NCBI RefSeq assembly: GCF_020831405.1
Contig: NZ_JAJHPU010000002.1
Coordinates: forward strand, 98,698 to 162,697
Reading direction: 5' to 3'
DNA from: Pseudomonas oryzagri
GTDB taxonomy: Bacteria > Pseudomonadota > Gammaproteobacteria > Pseudomonadales > Pseudomonadaceae
Length of the DNA: 64,000 nucleotides
Below the pieces are notes generated by a model. That model did no database searches, was not told the DNA's origin, and saw only the letters and a program-made list of their open reading frames with translations. Numbering within the stretch: position 1 is the stretch's first letter; every line of letters begins with the position of its first letter. Of the stretch, positions 35,822-44,871 are shown in pieces. The position numbers were made by a program, and so were the translations under genes.

Positions 35822-36748
35822 TCACTGCCAGGCCGCCAGGCTGTCGCCCGGACCGTCGGCGTGGCGCTGGAAGAACTCGCGCAGGTGCTCGACGAAGCAG
35901 GACACCTTGGCCGACAGGTTGAGGCGCTCCAGATACACCGCGTAGATGTCCGCCGGCGGCGTCTCGTAGTCGCCCAGCACCTCCACCAGCCGGCCGCTGC
36001 GCAGGTGGCCGGCGAGGTTCCATTCGGCGCGCATGAGGATGCCGTGGCCGTCCAGCGCCCAGTTCAGCGCCACCTCGCCGTCGTTGGTGCTGAGACTGCC
36101 GTGCACCTTGACCGATTCGCTGGACTTGCCGCGACTCAGCCGCCAGACGCCGAAGGCCGCATCGTTCTGGCGCAGCACGATGCAGTTGTGCTGCAGCAGA
36201 TCCTTGGGCGCCTGCGGGCGGCCGCGGGCTTCCAGATACGCCGGCGCGGCGCACAGCCGGCGGCGATTGGCGGCGATCCTGCGGGCGATCAGCCGCGAGT
36301 CGGGCAGCTCGCCGAAGCGGATGGCGACGTCGATGGCGTCGTCCGGCAGGTTGACCGGCCGGTCGCTCAGCTGCAGCTGCACCTCGACGTCGGGGAAGCG
36401 CCGGAGGAACGAGGAGATCGCCGGCCCGACGTGGGTGCGACCAAAACCCAGCGGCGCATTGACGCGCAGCAGCCCCCGCGGCTCCGCCCGGCTGCTCGAC
36501 ACCTGGCGCTCCATCTCCTCGATCTCGCCGAGGATGCGCTGGGCATTGAACAGGTAGACCTCGCCTTCGCTGGTCAGGCTGATGCTGCGCGTGGTGCGGT
36601 TGAGCAGGCGCACGCCGAGGCGCTGTTCCAATTGCGCGAGGCGTTTGGAGACCGCGGGCGGGGTCAGGTTCAGCTCGCGCGCGGTGGCCGCGAGGCTGCC
36701 CAGCCTGACCAGTTGGGTGAAGAAGGCCAGCTCCGACTCCTGACTCAT
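35822..36748 (-). CDS. LysR-type regulator of the tartrate genes
   Basis: A 308-residue LysR protein with winged helix at residues 5-64 (GSLAATARELNLTPPAVSKR) and an effector domain from about 92 to 295. It is divergent from dctA-ttdAB, with an AT-rich 196-base gap. By position it would be the TtdR-like activator of tartrate use, although the effector cannot be read from sequence. Confidence 0.85.
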   Translation of the reverse strand: MSQESELAFFTQLVRLGSLAATARELNLTPPAVSKRLAQLEQRLGVRLLNRTTRSISLTSEGEVYLFNAQRILGEIEEMERQVSSSRAEPRGLLRVNAPLGFGRTHVGPAISSFLRRFPDVEVQLQLSDRPVNLPDDAIDVAIRFGELPDSRLIARRIAANRRRLCAAPAYLEARGRPQAPKDLLQHNCIVLRQNDAAFGVWRLSRGKSSESVKVHGSLSTNDGEVALNWALDGHGILMRAEWNLAGHLRSGRLVEVLGDYETPPADIYAVYLERLNLSAKVSCFVEHLREFFQRHADGPGDSLAAWQ

Positions 36749-36800
36749 AATTAACTCTAAGTAACTAATGAATTAACTTTCATTGTATTACAGCACTTCA
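36749..36800. promoter_or_regulatory. AT-rich LysR/dctA intergenic operator region
   Basis: TTAACTCTAAGTAACT and AATTAACTTTC give two TTAACT repeats directly before the lysR start. Such AT-rich clusters in a GC-rich genome usually mark the promoter and LysR site. Confidence 0.45.
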
Positions 36801-36944
36801 GGAAAACCATTACCTTTACTTCCGTGAATTACCCACGAGAAACCTGGGCCATTTGCCCGCCAGCGTTCCCCGCTGCCGGCAATCGGCAGTTCGCCCGGGC
36901 GCCAGGGACAGCATCCGACTCACAACAATAATTCGGAGAAGACA

Positions 36945-38285
36945 ATGGCCAAGCGATTCATCGGAAAACTCTACGTGCAGGTGCTGATCGGCGTGACCGT
37001 CGGCATCCTGCTCGGGGTGTTCTGGCCGCAATTCGCCGCCGACCTCAAGCCGGTCGGCGACGCCTTCATCAAGCTGATCAAGATGGTCTTCGCGCCGATC
37101 ATCTTCGCCACCGTGGTGCTCGGCATCGCCAAGATGGAGAACATGAAGGAACTCGGGCGGGTCGGCGTGCGCGCCCTGCTGTACTTCGAGATCCTCTCGA
37201 CCTTCGCCCTGGTACTGGGCCTCTTGGTGGTCAACTTCGTGCAGCCCGGCCAGGGCATGAACGTCGATCCGGCCACGCTCGACGCCAAGAGCATCGCCGC
37301 CTACACGGCCAGCGCGGCGAGCGGCTCGGGCAGCTTCACCGACTTCCTGCTCAACGTCATTCCCGCCAGCGTCACCGGCGCCTTCGCCAACAACGAGATC
37401 CTGCAGATCCTGCTGTTCTCGACCCTGTTCGGCATCGCCCTGTCGCACCTGGGGCCGCGCGGCAAGCCGATGGTCGACGTGCTGGAAGCCTTCTCCCACG
37501 GCATGTTCCACATCGTCGGCATGGTCATGCGGGTCGCCCCGCTGGCCGCCTGCGGCGCGATGGCCTTCACCGTCGGCAAGTACGGCCTGGGCTCGATCGT
37601 CTCGCTCGGCAAGCTGATGGCCACCATGTACCTGACCTGCTTCCTGTTCGTGGTGATCGTGCTGGGCAGCATCTGCCGCCTGTCCGGCTTCAGCCTGTGG
37701 AAGTTCCTCAAGTACCTCAAGGACGAGCTGTTCACCGTGCTGGGCACCAGCTCCTCCGAGTCGGTGGTGCCGCAACTGATGAACAAGCTGGAGCACGCCG
37801 GCGTGTCCAAGCCGGTGGTGGGCCTGGTGGTGCCCTCCGGGCTGACCTTCAACCCCGACGGCCAGTGCATCTACTACACCATGGCGGCGATCTTCATCGC
37901 CCAGGCCACCAACACGCCGCTGAGCCTCACCGACCAGCTGATCGTGCTCGGCGTGCTGCTGCTCACCTCCAAAGGCTCGGCGGGCGTCACCGGCTCGGGC
38001 TTCATCACCCTGGCCGCCACCCTGGCTTCGCTGGACAACATCCCGGTTGCCGGCATGGTCCTGCTGCTCGGCGTCGACCGCTTCATGTCCGAGGCACGCG
38101 CCATCACCAACACCATCGGCAACGCGGTAGGAACCATGGCCATCGCCAAATGGGTCGGCTCGCTCGACCAGGCGCGCATGCAGCGCGTACTGGACGGCCA
38201 TGAACTGCCGGACCCGCAGCAGGCGCAGGAAACCGCGCCGCACCACCAGGCCGCCCAGCCGGCCACCCGGGCCAGCGTCGCATGA
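36945..38285 (+). CDS. dctA: C4-dicarboxylate transporter DctA
   Basis: A 446-residue member of the dicarboxylate/amino acid:cation symporter family (DAACS). Typical segments are [21 protein letters not shown], the serine-rich [14 protein letters not shown] hairpin and [27 protein letters not shown] substrate region. It is followed after 62 bases by ttdA, so it probably imports tartrate or its C4 relatives here. The last 25 residues are a variable His/Ala/Gln-rich tail. Confidence 0.92.
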   Translation: MAKRFIGKLYVQVLIGVTVGILLGVFWPQFAADLKPVGDAFIKLIKMVFAPIIFATVVLGIAKMENMKELGRVGVRALLYFEILSTFALVLGLLVVNFVQPGQGMNVDPATLDAKSIAAYTASAASGSGSFTDFLLNVIPASVTGAFANNEILQILLFSTLFGIALSHLGPRGKPMVDVLEAFSHGMFHIVGMVMRVAPLAACGAMAFTVGKYGLGSIVSLGKLMATMYLTCFLFVVIVLGSICRLSGFSLWKFLKYLKDELFTVLGTSSSESVVPQLMNKLEHAGVSKPVVGLVVPSGLTFNPDGQCIYYTMAAIFIAQATNTPLSLTDQLIVLGVLLLTSKGSAGVTGSGFITLAATLASLDNIPVAGMVLLLGVDRFMSEARAITNTIGNAVGTMAIAKWVGSLDQARMQRVLDGHELPDPQQAQETAPHHQAAQPATRASVA

Positions 38286-38347
38286 CGTCTCAGAACAGCC
38301 CACAGACCCAGAACGAACCCGCCTTGTGATGCAGTAGGAGAATAAAA

Positions 38348-39247
38348 GTGGATAACGAATCAGCCGTTCAATCGCTCACCGACGTGATGGCCAAGTTCAC
38401 CGCCTATATCGGCAAGCGCCTGCCCACCGACGTGAAGGAAAAGACCGCCAAGCTGCGCGCCGCGGAAACCAATTCGCTGGCCATCGAGATCTACGACTCG
38501 ATGGCGGAGAACCAGGACTACGCCGACAAGCTCGACCGGCCGAGCTGCCAAGACACCGGGGTGATCCAGTACTTCATCGCCGCCGGCGCCCGCTTCCCGC
38601 TGCTCGGCGAGCTGGAGGGCATCCTGCAGAACGCCACCCTGGAGGCGACCAAAAAGGGCCCGCTGCGCCACAACGCGGTGGAAACCTTCGACGAGAAGAA
38701 CACCGGCACCAACACCGGCTCGAAGATCCCGTGGCTGGACTGGGAAATCCTCCCCGACGCCGACTACGCGCTGATCGACGTCTACATGGCCGGCGGCGGC
38801 TGCACCCTGCCCGGCTCGGCCAAGGTACTGATGCCCGGCCAGGGCTACGAAGGAGTCGCCGAGTTCGTCTTCGACGTGATCACCTCGCGCGGCGTCAACG
38901 CCTGCCCGCCGCTCTTGGTCGGGGTCGGCGTGTCCACCTCGGTGGAGACCGCCGCGCGGCTGTCCAAGCGCGCCATCCTGCGCCCGGTGGACTCCAGCCA
39001 TCCCAACCCCAACGCGGCGCTGATGGAACAGCTGCTGGAAGAGGGCCTCAACGAGATCGGCATCGGCCCGCAGGGTCTCTCCGGCAACAGCAGCGTGATG
39101 GGCGTGAACATCGAATCCTCGGCGCGCCACCCGTCGACCATCGGCGTCGCCGTGTCCACCGGCTGCTGGGCGCACCGCCGCGGCAAGATCCGCATCAACG
39201 CCGACCTGTCCTACGACATCCTCTCCCACGAAGGAGTAGTCCTGTGA
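38348..39247 (+). CDS. ttdA: L(+)-tartrate dehydratase alpha subunit
   Basis: A 299-residue iron-sulfur hydro-lyase subunit. The cluster cysteines are in [17 protein letters not shown] and [19 protein letters not shown] and [11 protein letters not shown] also match E. coli TtdA closely. With TtdB it dehydrates L-tartrate to oxaloacetate using a 4Fe-4S cluster. It starts with GTG, supported by AGGAG seven bases upstream. The alternative is the class I fumarase alpha family, but the split two-gene form and the next gene favour tartrate. Confidence 0.9.
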   Translation: MDNESAVQSLTDVMAKFTAYIGKRLPTDVKEKTAKLRAAETNSLAIEIYDSMAENQDYADKLDRPSCQDTGVIQYFIAAGARFPLLGELEGILQNATLEATKKGPLRHNAVETFDEKNTGTNTGSKIPWLDWEILPDADYALIDVYMAGGGCTLPGSAKVLMPGQGYEGVAEFVFDVITSRGVNACPPLLVGVGVSTSVETAARLSKRAILRPVDSSHPNPNAALMEQLLEEGLNEIGIGPQGLSGNSSVMGVNIESSARHPSTIGVAVSTGCWAHRRGKIRINADLSYDILSHEGVVL

Positions 39248-39852
39248 AAAAGATCCTCACCACCCCGATCAAGGACGAAGACCTGGCGTCCCTCAACGTC
39301 GGCGACGTGGTCTACCTGACCGGCCAGCTGGTGACCTGCCGCGACGTGGCGCACCGCCGGCTGATCGAGCTCAAGCGCGAGCTGCCGGTCGACCTGCGCG
39401 GCGGGGCGATCTTCCACGCCGGTCCCATCGTCAAGAAGAAGGACGACGGCAGCTTCGAGATGGTCTCCATCGGCCCGACCACCAGCATGCGCATGGAGAA
39501 GTTCGAGAAGCAGTTCATCGAGGAAACCGGCGTCAAGCTGATCGTCGGCAAGGGCGGCATGGGCCCGGAAACCACCGCCGGCTGCCTGGAGAACAAGGCG
39601 GTGCACGCGGTGTTCCCCGGCGGCTGCGCGGTGCTGGCCGCCACCAAGGTCGAGGAGATCGAGCGCGCCGAGTGGCAGGACTTGGGCATGCCGGAAACCC
39701 TGTGGGTCAACCGCGTGCGCGAGTTCGGCCCGCTGATCATCTCCATCGACACCAAGGGCAACAACTTGTTCGAGCAGAACAAGGCGCGCTTCAACGACAA
39801 GAAGGCCGCGATCCTCGAGAAGATCAACAGCCAGGTGCGCTTCATCAAGTGA
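39244..39852 (+). CDS. ttdB: L(+)-tartrate dehydratase beta subunit
   Basis: A 202-residue beta subunit (E. coli TtdB has 201). Recognisable are [27 protein letters not shown] opening residues, [19 protein letters not shown] and [13 protein letters not shown]. It starts with GTG that overlaps the ttdA stop codon (GTGA), with AAGGAG upstream, showing translational coupling. Confidence 0.9.
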   Translation: MKKILTTPIKDEDLASLNVGDVVYLTGQLVTCRDVAHRRLIELKRELPVDLRGGAIFHAGPIVKKKDDGSFEMVSIGPTTSMRMEKFEKQFIEETGVKLIVGKGGMGPETTAGCLENKAVHAVFPGGCAVLAATKVEEIERAEWQDLGMPETLWVNRVREFGPLIISIDTKGNNLFEQNKARFNDKKAAILEKINSQVRFIK

Positions 39853-40082
39853 GCCGCGCGGGGTATGCGCGGCAAGGAGCCGTGCATGCCCCACGACGGT
39901 GCCCCTGCCTTGCCCCGCGGCCTGCCCGGCCCGGCGCCGCGGCGCGAACTGTCCGCAATGGCACAGTTGGCGCGCGCCGGCTGGCGGATTTTCGCCACCT
40001 CGGCCGAGGTAGCGGCGCCCGTTCGCCACTCCCGCGCGATAACCGCCCAGCAAAACGAGTAAACCCACGCAATACGACCTTC

Positions 40083-40098
40083 GGGTACAGGATTTGCA
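40083..40098 (+). promoter_or_regulatory. Possible sigma-54 promoter of oxaloacetate decarboxylase gene
   Basis: GGGTACAGGATTTGCA has GG and GC ten bases apart and a good TTGCA box, but the -24 half is imperfect and no activator site was seen. The ATG is 47 bases downstream. Confidence 0.4.
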
Positions 40099-40144
40099 AT
40101 ACTTGAAAGGTACAAGACAAGACAAAGACCCAAGGGATAAGACC

Positions 40145-41011
40145 ATGCAGAAATCCTGTCACCACGCCCTGCGCAACACCTTCCGTGCCCTGCTCGACAG
40201 CAACGCCTGCTACCACACCGCCTCGGTGTTCGACCCGCTGTCGGCGCGCATCGCCGCCGACCTCGGCTTCGAGGTCGGCATCCTCGGCGGCTCGGTCGCC
40301 TCCCTGCAGGTGCTCGCCGCCCCCGACGTGGCGCTGATCACCCTCAGCGAGTTCGCCGAGCAGGCCACCCGCATCGGCCGCGTCGCCCGCCTGCCGGTGA
40401 TCGCCGACGCCGACCACGGCTACGGCAACGCGCTCAACGCGATGCGCACGGTCATCGAGCTGGAGCGCGCCGGGGTCGCCGCGCTGACCCTCGAGGACAC
40501 CCTGCTGCCGGCCCAGTTCGGCCGCAAGTCCTACGACCTGATCAGCGTCGAGGAAGGCATCGGCAAGCTGCGCGCGGCGCAGGAAGTGCGCGACGACAAG
40601 GCACTGGCGATCATCGCCCGCACCCACGCCGGCGTGCTGCCGGTGCAGGAGGTGATCCACCGCACCCAGGCCTACCAGGCCGCCGGCGCGGACGGCATCT
40701 GCCTGGTCGGCGTGAAGGACTTCGCCCATCTGGAAGCCATCGCCGAGGGCCTGCACGTGCCGCTGATGCTGGTCACCTACGGCAACCCCGAGCTGCGCGA
40801 CGACCACCGCCTGGCCGAGATGGGCGTGCGCATCGTGGTCGACGGCCACGGCGCCTACTTCGCGGCGATCAAGGCCACCTACGACAGCATGCGCGAACAG
40901 CGCGGCATCGCCACCGGCAACGGCCTGAGCGCCTCGGAACTGGTGACCAAGTACACCCACCCCGACGACTACATCGCCTGGGCGCGCGAGCACATGAACG
41001 TCAAGGAGTGA
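40145..41011 (+). CDS. Oxaloacetate decarboxylase (PEP mutase/isocitrate lyase superfamily)
   Basis: A 288-residue protein very like P. aeruginosa PA4872 oxaloacetate decarboxylase. Shared stretches are [60 protein letters not shown] (metal and substrate residues) and [13 protein letters not shown]. It would convert oxaloacetate made by TtdAB to pyruvate, completing a tartrate to pyruvate route. The ATG of MQKSC is chosen; the frame opens 17 codons earlier. Separated from ttdB by 292 bases with its own promoter. Confidence 0.9.
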   Translation: MQKSCHHALRNTFRALLDSNACYHTASVFDPLSARIAADLGFEVGILGGSVASLQVLAAPDVALITLSEFAEQATRIGRVARLPVIADADHGYGNALNAMRTVIELERAGVAALTLEDTLLPAQFGRKSYDLISVEEGIGKLRAAQEVRDDKALAIIARTHAGVLPVQEVIHRTQAYQAAGADGICLVGVKDFAHLEAIAEGLHVPLMLVTYGNPELRDDHRLAEMGVRIVVDGHGAYFAAIKATYDSMREQRGIATGNGLSASELVTKYTHPDDYIAWAREHMNVKE

Positions 41012-41032
41012 ATCCGCGCCGCTGCGCCGTGC

Positions 41033-42010
41033 TCAGGCAAGCGGACGGCCGCTCGCCGAGCCGCACAGCGCATCGTGCAGGTGCTGCACCTCGGCCACCG
41101 CGGGCGCGACCACCGCATTGCCCAGCGCCTCGATGAAAGCGCAGGCCGCGTAGTCGCCGGCCGCCGTCTCGTAGCGCGCCACCCACTCCCGCCGCTGCGC
41201 CAGGCGCTCGGCCGCCACCGGCCAGACGCCGGGGCGCGGGCGCAGATGCTGGTCGATGCCGATGCGCCACGGCTTGGCGCTGACCCGCGCGCGAAAGCAC
41301 TGCTGGCGCAGGCACATGCGCACGTAGTGCGGATCGGCGCCGACGGCGGCGAAGCAGCGCGCCACCTCGGGATCGTCCGGGGCGAAGGTGCGGTGCGTGG
41401 CCAGCACGCGCAAGCCGGCGGGCGTGCGATACAGGCGCAGCCCCCAGTCCGGATGGGCGGCCAGAAAGCGCAGCACCCGCTTGCGCGCCAGACGCTCGGC
41501 GCCGCCGTCGAAGCGCAGGCGCAGGCGGTACAGCCAGCCGGCCAGGCTGTTGGCGCCGAACAGCGCGCAGAGCACCAGCACCGCGAGCAGCCCGAAGGAA
41601 TCCAGCCGCAGGCCGATCAGCACCGCCAGCGCCACCAGGCCGGCCATGGTGGCGAAGATCAGCCGCACCGGCGTCTCGGCGGCGAAGTCGATGTCGGCGA
41701 ATAGCACGTTGGGGGTGTTCAGGCAGCGCGCGCCGTAGGCGTTGCGGGTGATCACCACCTCGCCGTGGCGCTCGACCACCTCCTCGCGGATCGGCACGCC
41801 CTCGGCGCCGTTGTAGGGCACCTTGGGCTCCCGGCGCGCCAGCTTCTCGCCCGCCAGCACACGCTCAAGCGCCTCTGTCGCGCGCTGCTCGGCGTTGGCC
41901 TGCGCCTCCTCCTGGCTCGTCTGCGACCAGCCGAAACGGCGCACCGTCACCTGCCGCCCTTCGCTCCTGTTCCGCGCACGGCCCTCGGCCCAGTATTGTG
42001 GAATGATCAC
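41033..42010 (-). CDS. Membrane protein of unknown function
   Basis: A 325-residue protein with a Gln/Glu/Ala-rich helical N-terminus (SQEEAQANAEQRATEALERV) and one to two membrane segments around residues 115-160. A cytoplasmic C-terminal domain contains LRLYRTPAGLRVLATHRTFAPDDPEV-type residues. No known domain is recognised. GTG at 42010 is chosen because GGAG lies six bases upstream; no ATG nearby has a binding site. Convergent with the oxaloacetate decarboxylase gene (21-base gap). Confidence 0.72.
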   Translation of the reverse strand: MIIPQYWAEGRARNRSEGRQVTVRRFGWSQTSQEEAQANAEQRATEALERVLAGEKLARREPKVPYNGAEGVPIREEVVERHGEVVITRNAYGARCLNTPNVLFADIDFAAETPVRLIFATMAGLVALAVLIGLRLDSFGLLAVLVLCALFGANSLAGWLYRLRLRFDGGAERLARKRVLRFLAAHPDWGLRLYRTPAGLRVLATHRTFAPDDPEVARCFAAVGADPHYVRMCLRQQCFRARVSAKPWRIGIDQHLRPRPGVWPVAAERLAQRREWVARYETAAGDYAACAFIEALGNAVVAPAVAEVQHLHDALCGSASGRPLA

Positions 42011-42207
42011 CTGGCGCTCCTTGCATATGGCATGACGGTGGGATGCAAGCGCCGCCCGCGGGATTGCGGCACCCTCGACGAGCGGACGGGCGGCCTGCCT
42101 CATTTCAAGTTAATCGATCTATCGTAAACGTCGAGCCCGCGGGCAAGACACGGCGGCCGGGCTGCACAGCCCGGCGCACAGGCGAATCACCCTGCCGAGG
42201 AGACGAC

Positions 42208-42474
42208 ATGGCCGGCGGCTGGACCAACGACGGAGCGGTACAGGAACAGATCGACAGCACCATCGAGGACGCCATCGCCCGCGCCCGCAGCCAGCTGCCG
42301 CGCGGCGAAAGCCTCACCCATTGCGAGGAATGCGACGCGCCCATCCCCGAAGCCCGCCGCCAGGCGGTGCCCGGCGTGCGCCTGTGCCTCGCCTGCCAGA
42401 GCGAGCACGACAAGCAGCAGGCGGTGTTCAGCGGCTACAACCGGCGGGGCAGCAAGGACAGTCAGCTGCGCTGA
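42208..42474 (+). CDS. DksA/TraR family zinc-finger protein (YbiI-like)
   Basis: An 88-residue protein with the C4 zinc finger CEECDAPI...LCLACQ (residues about 38-63) and a short N-terminal helix instead of the long DksA coiled coil. The size matches E. coli YbiI. It may modulate RNA polymerase, but the short coiled coil makes a full DksA role unlikely. GAGGAG precedes the ATG. A MITE-like element begins seven bases after its stop codon. Confidence 0.85.
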   Translation: MAGGWTNDGAVQEQIDSTIEDAIARARSQLPRGESLTHCEECDAPIPEARRQAVPGVRLCLACQSEHDKQQAVFSGYNRRGSKDSQLR

Positions 42475-42480
42475 GCCCCC

Positions 42481-42755
42481 GAGAGCCTGCTCACGATTTC
42501 GCGAGCTAGAGCCAGGCAAGGCCTCGGCGGCCCCGCGCAATCGGTTGAGGAAGCGGAGTTTACGAGCGGTAAATGAGCATGACTCGCTCCGCTCGCCCCT
42601 CCGGGGTCGTCCTTGCGGACGTTCAGTGGCAAGCCACTGTCCGAAACCGATTGACTCGCTTCGCTCGCCCTGCGGGCCAGCCTTCGGCTGTTACTCCGCT
42701 TCACTCCGTTTCAACGCAGCATGGCCGACGCGCAGCAGATCGTGAGCAGGCTCTC
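42481..42755. mobile_element. MITE-like element, long copy (B)
   Basis: A 275-base unit with perfect 17-base terminal inverted repeats: GAGAGCCTGCTCACGAT at 42481-42497 and its complement at 42739-42755. It shares ordered blocks with 5741-5882 but has two extra GC-rich inserts of roughly 60 bases each. The inner stem AATCGGTT/AACCGATT is kept. It has no coding capacity. The right end overlaps the stop codon of the LprI-like gene. Confidence 0.85.
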
Positions 42756-43146
42756 ACTCGCACCCCTGCCCCGCCGCCCCTTCGGGCATGTTGGCGGCCT
42801 CCAGTTCGCAGGCGCGCTGCTGGGTCATGGCGCGCAGGCATTCGGCGGTGGCGACCGGGCTGAGCGAGCCGCCGCCGGCCGCATAAAAGCCGCAATTGGC
42901 GTCGCGGTACTCCACCCAGCGGCGCTGCGCGGCCTTGAGCGGCTCGCGCTGGCCGGGCTCGCTGCGCTGCATCAGTGACTTGTAGGCGCCATTCATCCGC
43001 CGGTCCCAGGTCTTCGCGCTGGCCTTCACGCACTCGACGATCTCGGCGGCCTGCTGGCTGCAGGCCTCGTAGTCGGCGCCGTACATACGGGCCTCGGCGG
43101 ACGCGCCGAGCGCAAGGAGCAGCACGGGCAGAGCAAGCTGACGCAT
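42754..43146 (-). CDS. LprI family (DUF1311) periplasmic protein
   Basis: A 130-residue protein with a signal peptide (MRQLALPVLLLALGASAEA) and the DUF1311/LprI pattern of paired cysteines: YEACSQQAAEIVECV, RRWVEYRDANCGFY and ATAECLRAMTQQRACEL. Members include the lysozyme inhibitor LprI; inhibition is not proven for most. AGAGG precedes the ATG at 43146. Its stop codon lies inside the MITE terminal repeat. Confidence 0.8.
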   Translation of the reverse strand: MRQLALPVLLLALGASAEARMYGADYEACSQQAAEIVECVKASAKTWDRRMNGAYKSLMQRSEPGQREPLKAAQRRWVEYRDANCGFYAAGGGSLSPVATAECLRAMTQQRACELEAANMPEGAAGQGCE

Positions 43147-43248
43147 GACCGATACCTCTCGCATCGAAAACCCCGCAGGCCGCCCAACCACCCGGCCTCC
43201 CCTCAGGGTAGATGCTCTGCACGAGCCTGCGCGCCGTAACGCCGCCGC

Positions 43249-43278
43249 GAAAAGCAGAACGCCGGGCAATGCCCGGCG
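43249..43278 (-). terminator. Intrinsic terminator of the second amtB
   Basis: CGCCGGGC and GCCCGGCG form an eight-pair stem with a three-base loop, followed on the minus strand by TTCTGCTTTT. Confidence 0.8.
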
Positions 43279-43302
43279 CTCGCCTGACCCGTACCGTAGG
43301 GA

Positions 43303-44646
43303 TCAGTGGTTGTAGGCGGTCTCGTTGTGCTCGGCGAGGTCGAGGCCGATGTCCTCGTGCTCCTCGGCCACGCGCAGGCCGACCAGCTTGTCGACCAGCT
43401 TGAGCAGCACCCAGCTGACCACGAAGCAGTAGATGAAGGTGAACGCCACGCTCTTCACCTGCGCCCACACCTGGGTGGCGATCTCGCTGCCCTCGACGTA
43501 GCCGCCCAGCGCCGGTACGCAGAACACACCGGTGAGGATGGCGCCGACCACGCCACCGATGCCGTGCAGGCCGAATACGTCGAGGCTGTCGTCGTAGCCC
43601 AGGCGCTGCTTCAGCGAGGTGACCGCCAGGTAGCAGAGCACGCCGCACAGCAGGCCGATGGCCAGCGCGCCGCCGACGCCGACGTAGGCGCAGGCCGGGG
43701 TGATGCCGACCAGGCCGGCGATGGCGCCGGAAGCCAGGCCCATGGCGCTCGGCCGGCCGGCCTTGATCAGCTCGGCGATCATCCAGCCGACGATGCCGGC
43801 ACAGGCGCCCAGCTGGGTGTTGAGCATGACGATGCCCGATACGGTGCCGACCCCGGCGGCGGAGCCGACGTTGAAGCCGAACCAGCCGACCCACAGCAGA
43901 GCCGCGCCGGTCATCGCCAGCGGCAGGTTGTGCGGACGGATCTCGACGTGCGGGTAGCCCTTGCGCTTGCCGAGCAGCAGGCAGGCGGCCAGCGCGGCGA
44001 CGCCGGAGTTGATGTGCACGGCGGTGCCGCCGGCGAAGTCCAGTGCACCCCAGTTGTGCATCAGTGCACCCGGACCGCCCCAGACCATGTGCGCCATCGG
44101 CGCGTAGACGAAGGTGAACCACAGCGCCATGAACAGCACGGCGGCGACGAACTTCATGCGTTCGGCGAAGGCGCCGGCGATCAGCGCCGGAGTGATGATC
44201 GCGAAGGTCATCTGGAAGGTGATGAACACCCCTTCCGGCATGCCCAGCACCAGGCTGTCGCCCTTGAGGCCGGCGAGCATCGCGCGCTCCAGACCGCCGA
44301 CGAAGCTGTTGAAGGTGAACTCGCCGGCGACCATGCCGGTGGTGTCGATCACCATGCTGTAGCCGTAGATCACCCACAGCACGCCGACCACGCCGGCGAC
44401 GGCGAAGCATTGGGAAAACAGCGAGAGCATGTTCTTGGCGCGCACCAGGCCGCCGTAGAACAGCGCGAGGCCCGGCACGCACATGCACAAAACCAGCACG
44501 GTGGCGGTCATCATCCAGGCGGTGACGCCGGTATCCAGGGTGGAGTCGTCGGCCAGCGCCAGCGGCGCGAAGACCAGCATGAACAGCGGCAAGACACGGC
44601 TCAGCGTGCGGCTTAGCGGAGTGGAACCTGATGCGGTGATCGACAT
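43303..44646 (-). CDS. amtB: Ammonium transporter (second copy)
   Basis: A 447-residue Amt protein with a signal-like N-terminus ending PLALA and about 11 membrane segments. Signatures are GLALFYGGLVRAKNMLSLF, GAFAERMKF, DFAGGTAVHINSG and DVFGLHGIGGVVGAIL. It is more like enteric/pseudomonad AmtB than the copy at 17121. GAGG lies nine bases before the ATG at 44646; the frame continues upstream through a repeat and is not coding there. A sigma-54 promoter at 44699-44714 indicates nitrogen control. There is no glnK next to it in this window. Confidence 0.92.
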   Translation of the reverse strand: MSITASGSTPLSRTLSRVLPLFMLVFAPLALADDSTLDTGVTAWMMTATVLVLCMCVPGLALFYGGLVRAKNMLSLFSQCFAVAGVVGVLWVIYGYSMVIDTTGMVAGEFTFNSFVGGLERAMLAGLKGDSLVLGMPEGVFITFQMTFAIITPALIAGAFAERMKFVAAVLFMALWFTFVYAPMAHMVWGGPGALMHNWGALDFAGGTAVHINSGVAALAACLLLGKRKGYPHVEIRPHNLPLAMTGAALLWVGWFGFNVGSAAGVGTVSGIVMLNTQLGACAGIVGWMIAELIKAGRPSAMGLASGAIAGLVGITPACAYVGVGGALAIGLLCGVLCYLAVTSLKQRLGYDDSLDVFGLHGIGGVVGAILTGVFCVPALGGYVEGSEIATQVWAQVKSVAFTFIYCFVVSWVLLKLVDKLVGLRVAEEHEDIGLDLAEHNETAYNH

Positions 44647-44698
44647 GGTGAAGTACCTCAAAGGGTCATGAAGGATTCCTGGCAGGTGGGATGTGCAA

Positions 44699-44714
44699 TG
44701 CAAAATTCTGGCCG
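44699..44714 (-). promoter_or_regulatory. Sigma-54 promoter of the second amtB
   Basis: On the minus strand CGGCCAGAATTTTGCA has GG and GC ten bases apart and a good TTTGCA box. The start of transcription would be near 44688. A palindromic repeat lies immediately upstream (44725-44818), where an activator site would be expected. Confidence 0.7.
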
Positions 44715-44724
44715 GGAGCCGACC

Positions 44725-44818
44725 TGTAGGGGCGAATTCATTCGCCAGGGGGCGCGCAGCGCCCCGAACCACCCAGCGCAGGCCGTTGGCCTGCCTGGCG
44801 AATGAATTCGCCCCTACA
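44725..44818. repeat. Large palindromic repeat of the TGTAGGGGCGAAT family
   Basis: Outer arms of 25 bases (44725-44749 and 44794-44818) are perfect complements. Between them are two more hairpins: GGGGCGC/GCGCCCC (44749-44765) and CAGGCC/GGCCTG (44779-44793). It lies between mgsC and amtB. Related copies are at 2677-2704 and 62082-62170. Confidence 0.92.
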
Positions 44819-44871
44819 GATCCAGACCAGTGAGACGGGCGCCGGTACGCTGCCGGCGCCCGCCCGGCGGG

